Shown in pieces: positions 33,879-47,000 of a stretch of DNA of 64,000 nucleotides. The stretch's first letter is position 1. Every line of letters starts with the position of its first letter. The stretch covers positions 1,419,629 through 1,483,628 of the forward strand of contig CACVBU010001236.1 of the NCBI GenBank assembly GCA_902728285.1. Reading direction: 5' to 3'. The stretch is from Clytia hemisphaerica (taxonomy: Eukaryota > Cnidaria > Hydrozoa > Leptothecata > Clytiidae). Both the position numbers and the translations under genes were made by a program. The notes below the pieces were generated by a model, which was given only the letters and a program-made list of their open reading frames with translations, did no database searches and was not told where the DNA came from.

Positions 33879-34974
33879 TACCAGTGGATACCCCTTAAAA
33901 CCCACAATAAAAAGTGGTACCCTCTATCTCATTGTTTAGTTGGAGTGTAAGGCTGAAACTTTTTGTGTTGAAAGTACGTTGTCTATGATTGTCTTCCCTA
34001 GCAGTGATGTTTTGTAGAAAACAGTTTTCAGTTTTTCACGAGGAAGTGAAAAAGTGCAGTTTTAGCTAATTACCCCTTAAAACCTACAAAATGGTTTTTC
34101 TCGAATAACTTTTTACAAAAAAGTTCTTTTGACCTCAAATTTTGAACAGTGATTCACTGTAAAGTTACTAATGTTATGAATATACCATTAGTACCTAAAT
34201 GATCTCAAAAATATGTGTTAAAATCAAAATACCCCTTAAAACCTACAAAAATAAGGCTAAAAACCACAAAGTCCGACCCTTGCTAACGGGATACTCAAGC
34301 TGATGGATACAAATTTGGTGTTGCTTCGTGATTCATTGGTTCAAAGACTTGCTAGAAATTCATTCCCACAACAATATTTTCATTTTTCAGGATTTCATGC
34401 CCATAATGCAATTGTGTGTGGTTTTTTCGTCAAAAACGGCTACGAAAGGCCAAAACCTTCATTGGCTTCATTTTTGACCTATGGTTCTAATGTTTTTCTA
34501 AATCTCCATCAAATTTGTGACATTTTGGTATGCAACATGACCAGGTTTTGAGAAAGTCGATTTTCAGATTTTATTGATCATCACCATAAAAGTGCTTTAA
34601 AGTAGAATTTTAAGGGCCTGTCATTTTCGTTGGGGTCTATTCACGAAGATGAAAATGATTTTTTCATACCTACCATAAGTATAGGTATCTAAAAAGTATA
34701 GGTTTTATGACCTTAAATTCAATTGTGTAATTTCTAGGTCCAAAAAACCTGATTTTTGAAGGGATTTTTGATAAAATTTTGAATAACTTCGAATTTTAAG
34801 ATACTTTAGCATCTTTAAAATCCTTAAAATTTGGTATTTTATGAAAGAACATTTATAAGAGGTTGTAAAAAAGTGAAACATACCACATAAAATTAAATCT
34901 GGTAGTTATGAAAGCCAAAAATGCAACATTGTGGGTTTTAAGGGGTATGTGGTTTTAAGGGGTATCCACTGGTA
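33879..34974. mobile_element. 1.1-kb non-autonomous DNA transposon, 24-bp perfect TIRs
   Basis: TIR TACCAGTGGATACCCCTTAA... at 33879-33902 and its exact complement at 34951-34974. The motif TACCCCTTAAAACC is repeated at the left end and inside (about 34071, 34221) and in inverted form near 34933. Outermost TA suits a Tc1/mariner-type target. The largest ORF (34303-34551, 82 residues) has no transposase motif, so the element is non-autonomous or decayed. Confidence 0.85.
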
Positions 34975-36251
34975 CATTGTCAAGATCCATGAATGCTTTA
35001 TTAAACCACATTTACCCTAGGCCAGTTAGGGAAACCATCCAGGATCCTGCCATTCTATAAGCCAGCAAAAACTAAATGACACTTGTAAACTTAAGTTTCT
35101 TACCATTTTCCATCGAAAACAACCAAAAACAATGCTACTTCCCAAAGCCGGAGACCAAAACAAATTATCTTCCAAGATTATGGCGCCCTTTTGGATCTAT
35201 TGTTAAGGCCATTTAAAATGGTGGAAAGAGTTTCGGAAAGACAAAGGCGCTCGCTGCGTCGAGGGTGGTAACGCCAAAACGCCCAGTATGATCTTCCAAC
35301 AGAAGGCGAGTTAGTTGCCGCGCGAGTTACGTCATGTACTACACCGCAGCGCATAACGAAGCGTGTTTAAATGAATATCATTAATTATAAGAATATCTTA
35401 TATCTTATGTGCTTACTTTCAGTAAACTTCGAGTGCTTCATTAAAGATGAAGAAGGTAAGAAGATAAAAAATGCGCTGGATAATTTTCATTGTAACAGTT
35501 TGATCAATCATCGCTGAAAGTTTGAAAAAGTTTTTCCGACGCAAAAAAAATTGTGCGCCAATTAAAAGCACAGTGTGCTTATATTTACTATGTTTGCTAC
35601 ATCGTCTAGGCTAAAAAAAGTGCGAAAAGACACGAACGCCATTTTTTATTGAGTGACGTTATGATTTTTTTGATTGTGGCCGCGTACAGGAACTCGCCAA
35701 ATGTTCCTAACTGTAGGCTATCTGGTAAGAACAATTTTTATTTTTCATTCAATTTTTCTAAAGTTTCAATTTTATCCTAAGTTTGATTTGTCAACTTAGC
35801 CAAATTTTCAAGGAGTAAATTTCTCCGTATTTCAATTTTTCTAAATAATTTTCAATTTTTTCCTAAGTTTGATTTGTCAACTTAGCCAATTTCGAAGGAG
35901 TCAATATCTCCGTATTTCAATTATCAAATTAATTTATCAATCAATTTTTTGTCAATTTTTCCAAACTTGTGAAAACTTAAGTCCTGTATTTGGATTTTGT
36001 CAAATTTTCAATTCATAAAATTTAGAAAATTTTTGTTTCAGTTTGAACAGTCGTTACAAACAAAGCCTGATCGCATTCCTCCAATCAACCCCAAATCCCT
36101 ACATTCAAACAGAATCGCCTCAAAATCAAACAGCTGCCAATTACATCTACTGTCCAATCGTCTTCATCGCCACGCCCTATCAACAATTTGCCGCTGTCGG
36201 AGCAAAAAGAAGTACCAACCACGGATAGAACCTCGAAAGTCCAATCCAAAA
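34975..36251 (+). other. Region 5' of the BEL/Pao gag
   Basis: Probably includes the untranslated leader or remains of a 5' LTR, but no LTR boundaries could be set. A direct repeat of about 75 bp lies at 35767-35840 and 35851-35925 (CCTAAGTTTGATTTGTCAAC ... CTCCGTATTTCAATT). A possible 36-bp mini-exon (35423-35455, CAG before, GTAAGA after) has no context. Confidence 0.4.
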
Positions 36252-39200
36252 ATGGCAACCAAACCAGATGATCAAGTGATACCAAATCAAGACGAAACTA
36301 TTCCATCAGAACTCCATCGTGATGTACCAAAATCACAAATCGCTATTGCAAAGCTGGTGAAATCTGCAGAGCCTGGATTGAAACTCATCCAAGAAGACAT
36401 TGAAGATTTCATAGACGAGAATCCCATCATTGATTTGGTCGATATTGACGAAATAACTGATTCCCTGAACGCCATTGGAACACTCAAAGCAACGTATAAA
36501 CGATTGCATACCGAGCTTCAATTTGATGAAGATCAAAGCTACCAGACAACCTTGCAAACCATCAAAGCATACATCAAAGAGGGCCTCGCCAAGAAACGTA
36601 CCTTAAAAAGTGCTATCACTCAAACAAATCAATCGGCAAAACTCAAATCTATCGAATTTGCCACCAAAAGTATTCATCAGAAACTCAAACTCGTCGAAAG
36701 CAAGACATCCTTTGTTCCATCTCAATCACCAGATGCTGAACTCAAAAACGCATAAAAAGGAACAAGTGACATCTACAAATCACTCGAATGCATATCTAAA
36801 GATCTTCAACCACTCATCAAAGAAGCGTTTAGTACCACCAAACAATCCGAAGTTTTTGGCCTTCAAACACGGTATGAAGCTTCACTCACCAATCTTCGCA
36901 TACTCATCTCACTTATCGACAAAGAAGTTTCATCTCGTGAACTTGAGAAACATTCAAAATTCAAGGACTCCATCCTCAAAATCAAGCTTCCAAAGTTCAG
37001 TGGATTCGAATCAACTATGGACATCTACACCTTTCAAACTGAGTTTGAAAAGATTCACCTTCGTGATACACCAAAAATCTTCCTACCAGACCTACTTCGA
37101 AATAACTACCTGGACCAGCCAGCACTGTCAATTATCAAAGCTGACACCGATATTGATGAGATGTGGAAACGCCTCAAGTCGTCTTATGGCAACACAAAGA
37201 TACTACTCGACAACAAACTTTCAGAGCTCTCCAAACTTGACATCCTCTCTAAAATCAAATCACCATCCAAAGCTGCAGAAGTCGTCAGCAAAATAATCAG
37301 CACCATGAAGGATCTAATGCTACTCAGCAAAAGGCATAAGATCGAACAAAAGTTGTACAATGGAGATGGACTGCAACGTATCTACCTTCTCATTGGCACA
37401 AGCATGACAACAAGATGGCTCCAATCAACGTGTGAGGACGAACTTGAAGAGAATGATCTATGGGACCAACTCATCAAATTCCTTAAGATCGAACGAGCAA
37501 TCCAAGAGCAAAAACAACTCATCTACAAGCAAAAACCACAGAAACCTGAACAGAAACCACACAAACGAGATTCACCTTCCTATCATTCTGACGTCAAAGA
37601 CGAACTGGTATGTCATGTCTGTGGTGATCGCAATCACGTCGCAGCCAATGGTCCAAACAACACCAAAATCGTACAATATTTTGGATGCCCGAAATTCGTC
37701 GAGATGTCTCCACTGGAAAGATTCCAAAAACTACGATCAAAGGGTCTATGCTACCAATGTTTATATTCAGGTGCACAACGTAAATCCGGCAAGCATCAAG
37801 ATGGTCAATGCCAACGAGCCTTCATCTGCAAGCATCCGTATCACGACCCATTCACAACCAAAATGCACGTCCTCGTATGCGATTCCCACAAAGATGGCCA
37901 ACAAAATCTTGATCTGCTCGAACATTACAAATCAAGATGTATCACACGCCAACGTCAACTTCCATCATTCTCTAAAGAAATCAATTTATCACATCTTGCA
38001 ATTGAAGAACATCCACCAATCAAAGACGAAGCCAACACCGTCGAAGAGTCAAACCCAATCATCAAAGCAATCTACATGCTCCAAACGATTGAAGTCGATG
38101 GTAAGGAATATACAATATTCTACGACACCGGATGTGCTAACTTCATCACAACAATACTCAGGCACAGTCTCGATGGGAGGAGTCGGTGCTATCACATCTC
38201 ACACAGACCATGGCATCTACAAAATCGTTCTTCCACTGGCCAACAATCAAGACACAGAGATGGTCGGAGTCTGCATGGATAGGATTACAGCTACGTTTCA
38301 ATTCTATCCTTTCCAAGGCAAAGTTGAAAGAGATATCCAGTATCATTATCAGGAACAGGGTGGCGATCCAATGGAGTTACCAAGTCTTCCAAAACGAGTC
38401 GGTGGAGATGTTGACTTCATGATTGGGATTCGACATCTTTCAAATTTCCCAGAGAAGATCTTTGAGCTTCCATCAGGATAAACAATTTACAAGTCAAAGT
38501 TCAGAAGCGTCGATGGCAGCCAAGGAGTTATCGGTGTTCCACATGAAGTATTTGGAAGAGTCCATGCATTCCATTCCTTCCAATCAAGCCAGTTTATCAA
38601 CAACCAACTGAAGATTTATCGCCAAGGATACAACGTCAATCCAGACATTGGACTACTGGGTTACGAGGACATCAAACAAGACTACAACCAATTCATTCAA
38701 GTGGAATCAACTGGTAGTGAAATCAGCTTCAGATGTGTCAAATGTCGAAATGTACCACCTGCAAAGAACACAGTACTGAAGACACAATGAGTATCAGAGA
38801 AGAAGTGGAGCAGGACCTAATCAATCGTTCTGTGAAGATCAACGTCAACAAGTGCATAACAACTGCTACATTACCATTACTCCAAAATCCTGAGACTGCA
38901 CTTGTACCAAATCGAAACATTGCTCTACGTGTGTACAATCAACAAGTCAAACGTCTTGCAAAGAATCAGCAGGACAAGGATGACATAATCAAATCGGAAT
39001 CCAAACTTCAATCACTTGGTTATGTCGAGTATGTAAAGAACCTACCAATTGATCAACAAAGAATGCTCCAATCAAACCCTGTGCAAAACTTCATTCTCTG
39101 GCGTGCAGTCTGAAACCATCATCAATCTCCACACCATTTCGTGTCGTCTACGATGCTTCAATACCAACTGAATCTGGGAAATCACTGAACGACATCCTAC

Positions 39201-39476
39201 CCAAAGGACAAAATGGTATGAATAAACTTCTTGAAATCTTCCTTCGGTGGAGGGGACATAGATTTGCATTCCACACTGACATCCAGAAGATGTATAACAC
39301 AATCAAGCTTGATCAATCTCACTGGTGTTTACACCGATACCTATGGCATGAATCACTTGCCCATGATGCATCACCAGACGAAAAAATCATCAAGACTCTT
39401 ATATACGGAGGTAAATCAAGCGGAAATCAGGCATTGTATATTGTATATTGTAATGTTCTTTTTGGCTTTCTTGAAA
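36252..39476 (+). mobile_element. Decayed BEL/Pao LTR retrotransposon, gag-PR-partial RT
   Basis: Gag-like reading starts at ATG 36252 (MATKPDDQVIPNQDET). The coiled Gag region carries a DUF1759-like segment (IKLPKFSGFESTMDIYTFQ) and a Cys/His cluster (CHVCGDRNHV ... CYQC ... C ... H). An aspartic protease start with IFYDTGCANF lies at about 38120, the SIREEVEQDLI linker at about 38790, and RT motifs FRVVYDASIPTESGKSLND and HTDIQKMYNTIKL at 39135-39310. Breaks: stop codons at 36753-36755 and 38479-38481, and frame changes near 38155, between 38740 and 38800, and between 39100 and 39150. It is truncated at 39476, where a MITE begins, before the RT catalytic YxDD, RNase H and integrase. No LTRs identified. 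A dead copy with nothing functional left. Confidence 0.9.
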
Positions 39477-39815
39477 ACACCCCTGTGTCACAGACCCGCT
39501 GGAAAATTTAGCGAAAATTTCGTCCCGGTGGGAATTTCAGCTCCACTGGGGAATTTACTTTGATTTTATCCCCACTCGAAATTCAATGTTTAAAAATTGC
39601 GCTCCAAAGTCATCCCTACTGCGAGATTTGTTAAAGGAGCATTAAAGTAGTAAAATGTAAAAATTGCGCGAACCACGTGTCATTAAAGAGAACAATTAAA
39701 ATCACGTGTCCAAAACAAACTTGTAAAACAATTGAACAATCAAAGTTAGCCATAAATCGGAATTTTTATCCCCATTGAGGAAAAGAGTTCGGCCGGGGCT
39801 GTAAGACAAGGGTGT
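39477..39815. mobile_element. TACACCYCTGTSTCACAG MITE, copy 2
   Basis: Left ACACCCCTGTGTCACAGACC, right GGGGCTGTAAGACAAGGGTG. The body shares CGTCCCGGTGGGAATTTCAG and CCCCACT motifs with 31317-31603 and has an extra AT-rich insert around 39635-39740. It abuts the last recognisable RT codons of the BEL/Pao element. Confidence 0.8.
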
Positions 39816-40890
39816 TTGAAATTAACAAATCTGCTCTAAATCGGAGTTTAGAAGTTGAAAGTTTCACTCTAAGTGCTCTTATAAATCGGGTTCTTATAAA
39901 TGAGGGTGGTTCTTGAAAATGAGTCAGATTATTTTTTGATAAGCAATTACTAAGAATTCGTGTATGCCCATATATGGTGAATTTATTACGTAATCTCTCC
40001 TTATAAGGCTCGAAAAGCTTACAAATCAATTATTCTGCACTCACATACTGTGATATTAATAAAAGTAAAAGGGGGATTTGTGAATATTTTATAATTTTAT
40101 GTTGTGAACTTTAAAGCCTTGAAATGAACAACAAAAACATCTAATATTATTTATCTATTTATTTACTATATATTTTATAGAAACATATTTCACTGGTCTA
40201 TAAAACAAAACTGAAAGCAAATCTGATTTCGATATTATGTGCTGTTGTTGAAAAGTCACGACTCATAAGGGACGGAGGATTTGACTAAATTTTTTTTGTA
40301 AAAGAAAATTGTCGGTAAAAAATTCGTCACTATTTCTTTGAAAACATTTACGATAAGTAAGGTGAAGATTAGATAATTGGATAATTGGATTAATTTTTGC
40401 GGGGATTAAATTTCGCGGTTGAGCTCATCCTTGAAATTTTAAGATTTTGCGGGTACTTAACTTCGCGAATGGCAGTTTTGGGAGACAATATTTTCACGAT
40501 TTTGCACTTTTTCTGCTTGTCGAGCCGTTTGAAGTGAGGGGACCAAAATTTTGACGTGACCCATGTAGATAATAAAATGTCATATCGTAGGCTGCCGTCA
40601 CCTTATCGCTGTAAGACTCGTCGGCAAAAAATAACGACAAATAGCTTGATGGCGCTTTCATTGCTTGGTATTCAATTCAGTCTTTTACAGTTTTTACGCT
40701 GTTTTATGTTTTGAAAAGATTCCTCAACTTTCAGATCAATTTGATTGGTCAAATTTTGGAAGTATAATGTAATTAAGTTAAATCAACCAACAAGTGCTGT
40801 TCAAAAAACTTGAAAGTTTAGACAGAGTCTTTGAAATAAAACTAAAATAAAAAGCTTTATGCTTTTTAAGTCTCTATGACTTTTTTCTTA
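39816..40890. other. Intergenic, nothing but a TTCGCG repeat trace
   Basis: No integrase or RNase H continuation of the BEL/Pao element was found. Around 40395-40480 there is a pair of TTTGCGGG-AAATTTCGCG motifs related to those at 41505-41585 and 46770-46980. Confidence 0.4.
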
Positions 40891-41040
40891 GACCATGTTC
40901 ACACGCTACGGTTCCGTTTCGCTTCGAGACAAAAAGAAGCCATTCTTTTGGTTGCATTCAAGTGTTACGTCACTTCTAACCAATATAATGGCTTCATTTC
41001 GTTTCGGAGCGAAACAGAACCGTCACGTGCGAACATGGTC
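40891..41040. mobile_element. Harbinger-like MITE with TTA target duplication, copy 2
   Basis: TIR GACCATGTTCACACGCTACG at the left and CGTGCGAACATGGTC at the right, flanked by TTA at 40888-40890 and 41041-41043. Three-base TWA duplications are typical of PIF/Harbinger elements. Copy 1 is at 29915-30065. Confidence 0.85.
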
Positions 41041-41074
41041 TTAGTTCTCAAAGGTCATTAAATTGCATGCTCAA

Positions 41075-44000
41075 TCAGTTCAGCGCAATCTGTTGTTTCG
41101 TTAGAAGAGGGGCAACTTCCATAATCTGAAGGTTCATACATTTCGTTTTCACTCTCCTTATAAGGCGTCCCTTCATCTGGATTTCATCCATCATAGCTTT
41201 CTGCTTCGGAAGCTCCGGTTTGCTATAAACCCGGTCGTGGAATCGCGGAACTTTGTATTTCGATTTCCCCGATGATCTTCTCCTTGCGCTGTTCATGATT
41301 TCGTAGTCGGCGGGTTTTTTGAGTATCGGATTTTTATCCAAGTCTGGATACTCGTAACTGTGCTCGCTTTGGATGAGACCTTGATAGGCAAGTTCTTCTC
41401 CTGAAGTGAACGCGTCTGTGTTAAGTTCCGTGTAGCTCATGGTGGCAGTCCTTTGGTTTCCTGTTGTCAAAAGAAATCAAAGAGTTGTTTACTGAACTTA
41501 TTTTTGCGGGAAGTAATTTTCGAAAAACAAGTTAGTTTAAAAATTAGTACCCTTGCACCGCGAAAATTAGTTCCTTTAAGGTAGGGGTTTGAGTTGAAAT
41601 TATGGCACTACTACAGGGGTTTGGTCGTTTTTGGCCTAACAGTATTACGTAAGTAACGTAAGTTTGTCTAATGGCGACATTCTTCATCTAATTCCGACAC
41701 CCTTCTTTAGAGTTAGTCAGGAATAATAAAGAGCTGGGAAATGCTGGTGATGCTCGCAAGATTTTTTCCTCTCTGATTGTTAAGCAAAGATGTGTAGTCT
41801 ACTTAAGCGACTGGAACCATCCTATTATTCCTATCTCTAAAGAAGGATGTCCAAATTAGAAGAGGGATGTCGATATTAGACCAACTTTACAGTATAACAT
41901 TCTCTTCTTCATGTTCATACTCTGAAAGAGATGATCAAATGGTTTGAGATTTTTCGCTTGTTGATAGATTCCATCTCAAACCTCTAAATGATTTTGTCTA
42001 ACTATTATCTTAAGATATTCAAGTAGTGTTCACATTAAGCAAAAAAACAATACAATTCTGCTCTGCTCTGCTCGCAATATTTCTAATTATTTTTATCAAA
42101 TTACCTATTCTAGCCGTAGATTCATTTATATCTTACATTAACATAGGCACTTATTTTTATAAAAATTTCTGTGTATTTATTTCTTGTAACTTAACAATTT
42201 TGCGACCACCTCCTTAGTTTAGATTTTTTTCTATGAGTGTGGTCGCTAGTCTTGTTATAGACAAATAAATAAACACTACATAAAAACTCTCCCCCAGCTT
42301 TAGTCGACCCACCACGCTACTGATTCAAGCGCAAGAACCGTTTCAGAGCCCAATTTTCAGACATATTATAATTTTTCGACTTGGAAAGAAATTAGTATAT
42401 GTAATCACATGATAACGAGTGCAATTTTCGAATTGTACTACTTTTTCCCAGTTAGGAAAGTAAATTACAGAAATTACACTGAGAGTTTTATATTTTTCTC
42501 TTCTCTCTGTGTCTTTCTTTTATTGTTGTTTATTGATTTTCGTTCTCAAAAAATGAATTTCGAATGCAATTAAAACGTTCGATGCAAAAAAAAATAAGAA
42601 AAAACATTAAAATCATTATTGTAAACATTGGCGCAGCATTGAAGAGTGTGATTAACGATTAATTGCTCTCTACAGGATGCAATTAACGATTAATTGCTCT
42701 CTTTGAGGGCGTGCGAAATAAGAAAAAATAACCCGTCGTGCGATTACAGGCCAAAGATCTCGAACCATCTGAATGATTATCTATTGTAAGTCTAAAAAAA
42801 TATTCGTTTTTTAATCGCTCTGACCATAGTCGAAAAATTTTATTATTTGAACATAAAAGTTCCACTTTTAACAAATTTCAAAAGTTATGGCTGTTTTTCT
42901 ATGACAAATTGGGATGAAAAATTGGTCAAAAAGCACAATTTTCAAGATTTTGAGACAAATAAGCTTTTAGAAAAATTTTCCGAAAATCTATTTTAAGTTC
43001 GGTTAAAGATACAACCATCTACCGCAAAAAAATTATTCAAAATGTTTTTTCTTCGCCGAAAATAAGCTAAGTACTCTTCGCAAAAGTCTTCATTTTCTTC
43101 TTCATCAATCTTTTTCATTGCGATTCTCAAATTTTCAGACTCAAGGATAATTGACCTAACAGAAAATGTATAACATGCCACAGTTTTGTATGCTACATCA
43201 AGTAGAAATTTATATTTTGTACGTGGCAAATATTAAAAATCCACTATGGTCAGAGCCCTTAAAGGAACTTTATGTTTTTTGGTCGAGAGTTCGCTTCAGT
43301 TGGAAAACAACTTTTTTTACCTTCATTTTCTCTTGCATTTTTCTTTCCTAAAAAATTAAGAAAGAATTGGTAAACTTTTTCGGAATCCTTTTTCAATCCT
43401 AGACAATAAAGGTTCTCTTTCTCTCTTACTCACTCATGCTTAAAAACTCGCTTCTAATCGCTGAATCGAACCTATATTTTTCAAATCTTTCTATAATTCG
43501 AACTTATTCTCAGCTCTCGTCAGGGAGAAACCCTCGTAAAATACTCTCTATAATTCAAATCTTTCTGTTTTCGAAGATTTAGAAAATAGAAACAGTCAAA
43601 AAGCCTGAAAATTACAGCCGGGCCTTTAGAAAAAAATTAGCATTGTGTTTTAAGTAGCGTTTGGTTTTCTAATCAGACCGCCAATGCTTTTATATGCTCC
43701 TCAAAAAACTGCCGTAACTTACCGTGACAATTTTTGGAAACCAAAATGGCGGTCAAAGTTATGACAACAAGTAATGCTCCCATGACAACGAGGATTATTA
43801 TAACTGTGTGCGAAAATAGAGGTTTTTTTATCTTCGTCGCCTTTGTTTCTTCGTGTTTTGGTACTTCAGCCACTGCAAACAAGATTAAAAAAATTCATTC
43901 ATTGTTGATAAACACTGGGTGTCTGAAGGTAGTCTCAATCCCAACAAACTAAAATCTTTGATCGATTTTTTTTTCAAAAGGGAAACCCCAAATCGGAGAG

Positions 44001-47000
44001 AGCGTTAGATCTACTTTCCCATTCGACGAGGTCCCCTAGCGAACTTTCAATTCACGCAATGACGCAATTTTTTTCGAATTTCAAAATTTTCAAAATTCAC
44101 ACAATTTCTTTTCACGCAACATTTTCCAATTCACGGCTTCACGCAGTTTTTTTTTAATTTTCACACATTCACGCAAATGAAAAAGCCCATTCACGCATTC
44201 CCGTTAGAGGTCGATGCATTCACGCAAACAAAATCACATAAAATCCTTTTCGTAATTCGAATATTTCTCTTATTCGAAGAATATTGGTTGTTATTTGCTT
44301 GAAAATCGAATTAGATGGAGTCAAATGTATAAAAATATTAAGCAAAACTAATAAGATATGAATCTACACGTTTTTTATAAGAACAAACTACATAAGAACA
44401 TAAGGCTTCGATGGCCAAAATATTAAGAACAAATTAAGAACATTTTAGGGCTTCGCGAACTCTAAAACACCCAATTTCTGAGGGAAATGGACAAAAATTC
44501 TCAAAAAATGAAGAAAATAAGAACATTTTAAGAACATTTAAAGGCTGAATACTCAAAACATACGAACATCCGAAGGCTTTAAAAATTTTGAATGTTCTTA
44601 TAAAAAAAACGGTGTATCTATCGAAGTCTTAAAACTACCTTGTCTTTCGTCTGTTGTTTGAAAGAATTGAGACATCTCACCAAGCTGGCCATCCCAAGTA
44701 ACTGCTTGTATCCTTGCAAATTTGATCCGTCTAAACAAGGCCTTATCATTACAATTTGTCAGTTGATTCTCCTCATGATACAGCTTTGTCATGATTAAGG
44801 TTTTATTGACATCGTATGCGAAAATGTTAAAGGTCTGTTTACACTGTGTTTCAGGTGCTGGTAATTTGAAGATGGTACAACAGGTGCCGGAAAATGTCGA
44901 TAATTTGACAATGGTGAAATTTTTCTTCACTTTTGATGCTTTATCTAAAGGTTAGTGAATACACGTTTTTATAAGAGCATAAGGATTCGATGGCCAAAAT
45001 ATTAAGAACAAGTTCAGAACATTTTAAGGCTTTGTGGACTAATACCCAAAAATACTCACAAAATCGAAGGAAATCTTTGCATGAGAGTTTGTATAGCTAG
45101 TTCATAAATATCTCATTTCCCAATAGCAAAATAAGAACAAACTATTTAAGAACTTAAGGATTCGATGGCCAAAATGCCAAGAACATACAGGGTGTCCCTA
45201 ATTAAAGTATCGAGTCGAAACACAACTATGAGTAGAAAGTTTTATGTGTGTATTCGCAAAATTGTATTTTAAGCTCTCCCTCTTTTTTCTTTGTCATTAC
45301 GATTAATTTATACGTTGTAACTACCTTTTGTAATAAGCCTGTGTGATGGAGAACGTTCTTATATTTTAGCGATAACACACACGTTCAAACTCGATACTTT
45401 AATTAGGGACACCCTGTAGAGGTATAAAGAAAGACAGGATATGAATTTGTCGGTAATTGGTCGTTAAAGTCTTTTGATTTCTTTTATGTAATAAATCAAA
45501 AGAAATTTTAGGCTCGCCCGACGAAATACGACTTTTTAGTAGAACTCAAGTCTGTTCTGAACATCCTTACTATCAGCATCGAAGATTTCTAGCCTTCTAA
45601 TATACGAGAATAAAATGAAATTTAGCTCCACGAAATAAGTTTGCGTTCAATTTTGGCATCCATTAAATTTTGTTTTGAAAAGATATTTTCTCTAGCCAGA
45701 AAATAAAAAGTTCTTTATAAGCACACACAATTTCAGACCCAATTTGTAGACAAAAAGTCGCTGGAGAATTTTGGAGGAAAGTATTAAGCAATAGGGTTCA
45801 CCTTGAAGAAAATGTTGATAGAAAAATCTTGTCATTTGATGAAGGATTGCAAAGTTTACAGGCCCTTTTTTAGTCCAAATATTTTCTTACACCAATGTCA
45901 GAAACAATGAATCTCGCCTCATCTTATTTCCAACACTTAAGTTAGCCAATAAGATTTAACCTATCAACAAAAGAGCTCATTAAAAATGCACGATGTATGA
46001 GATTATGAGCATGCATACCTCGTAATTCTTTTAATCGTAGGGCGAGCATGGTTACAATAGCATACTTCTCCTGTTTCTTTATACCTCCATGCCAAGAACA
46101 AGTTAAGAACATGACTATGTGGACTCGAAAACATTTTATTTCTTAGGAAAATGGGCAAAAATACTCAAAAATTGGGGAAAATAAGAACAATTTTTGACCT
46201 TAAAACTAAAAAAGCTAAGAATATAGAATATAATAAAGGCTTCAGAATCCTTGGATTATTTTGTAAAAAACATGTAAACGAGTGATCAGTTTTTGGTCAA
46301 AAACAAGGACAACAATTAGCCTCTGTTCCAGCTTGTAGCCTGATTACCACGTATTTGTGTTAAAATTTTCAACATTTTTAACTGTCCCGTGACATAATCT
46401 GCAATCGCGTTTTCATAGCGCTGGGGCCACGACTCCACTTTGAAAGTGGATAGGGCCATCATATGGGGACTAAGAAGGAGCTATTAGTTGGCGCCAAGTG
46501 AAAAATTGTACAAATTTTAGCCCTTCTAGATCGCCTAAAATAGGTCTGATTTAAGGTTTCTCAACAGAATTAGGCTTATTAAGTAAATCTTCTTTTTGCT
46601 CTGAAAAAATGTGGTCAGGCCCAGGCCTGATCGCCCACCCCCACGCCCATCTTCTTTCTTTTTTGCATTTTGAGCCTAAAATTGTTCTTATCATGTTCTT
46701 ATTAATAGGCTAAAATTGGGGTATTTTAAATTTTTATATCTTATTTCTATTTATTCGGTCCTTATTTTACTCACCTATTTTTCGCGGAACTTATTTTCGC
46801 GAAACAAATTTTCGCGTTTTTGGGTGTCTAATGTGAAAATTAGTTCCGTGAGATGCAATTTTTACTATAAATTCTTGTAACTCCTAGGAAAGAATTTCAA
46901 CAAAAAGTGGGTGTCAAGCGCGAAAAATCTCCAGCCCTCGCAACACGAATGTAAGTTCCACGAAAATCAGTTATTGCAAAAATTACACCCCTTAAGGTAA

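Noticed and set aside
34303-34551. 82-residue ORF as a transposase
   Set aside because: No DDE/DDD pattern or DNA-binding motif; too short.
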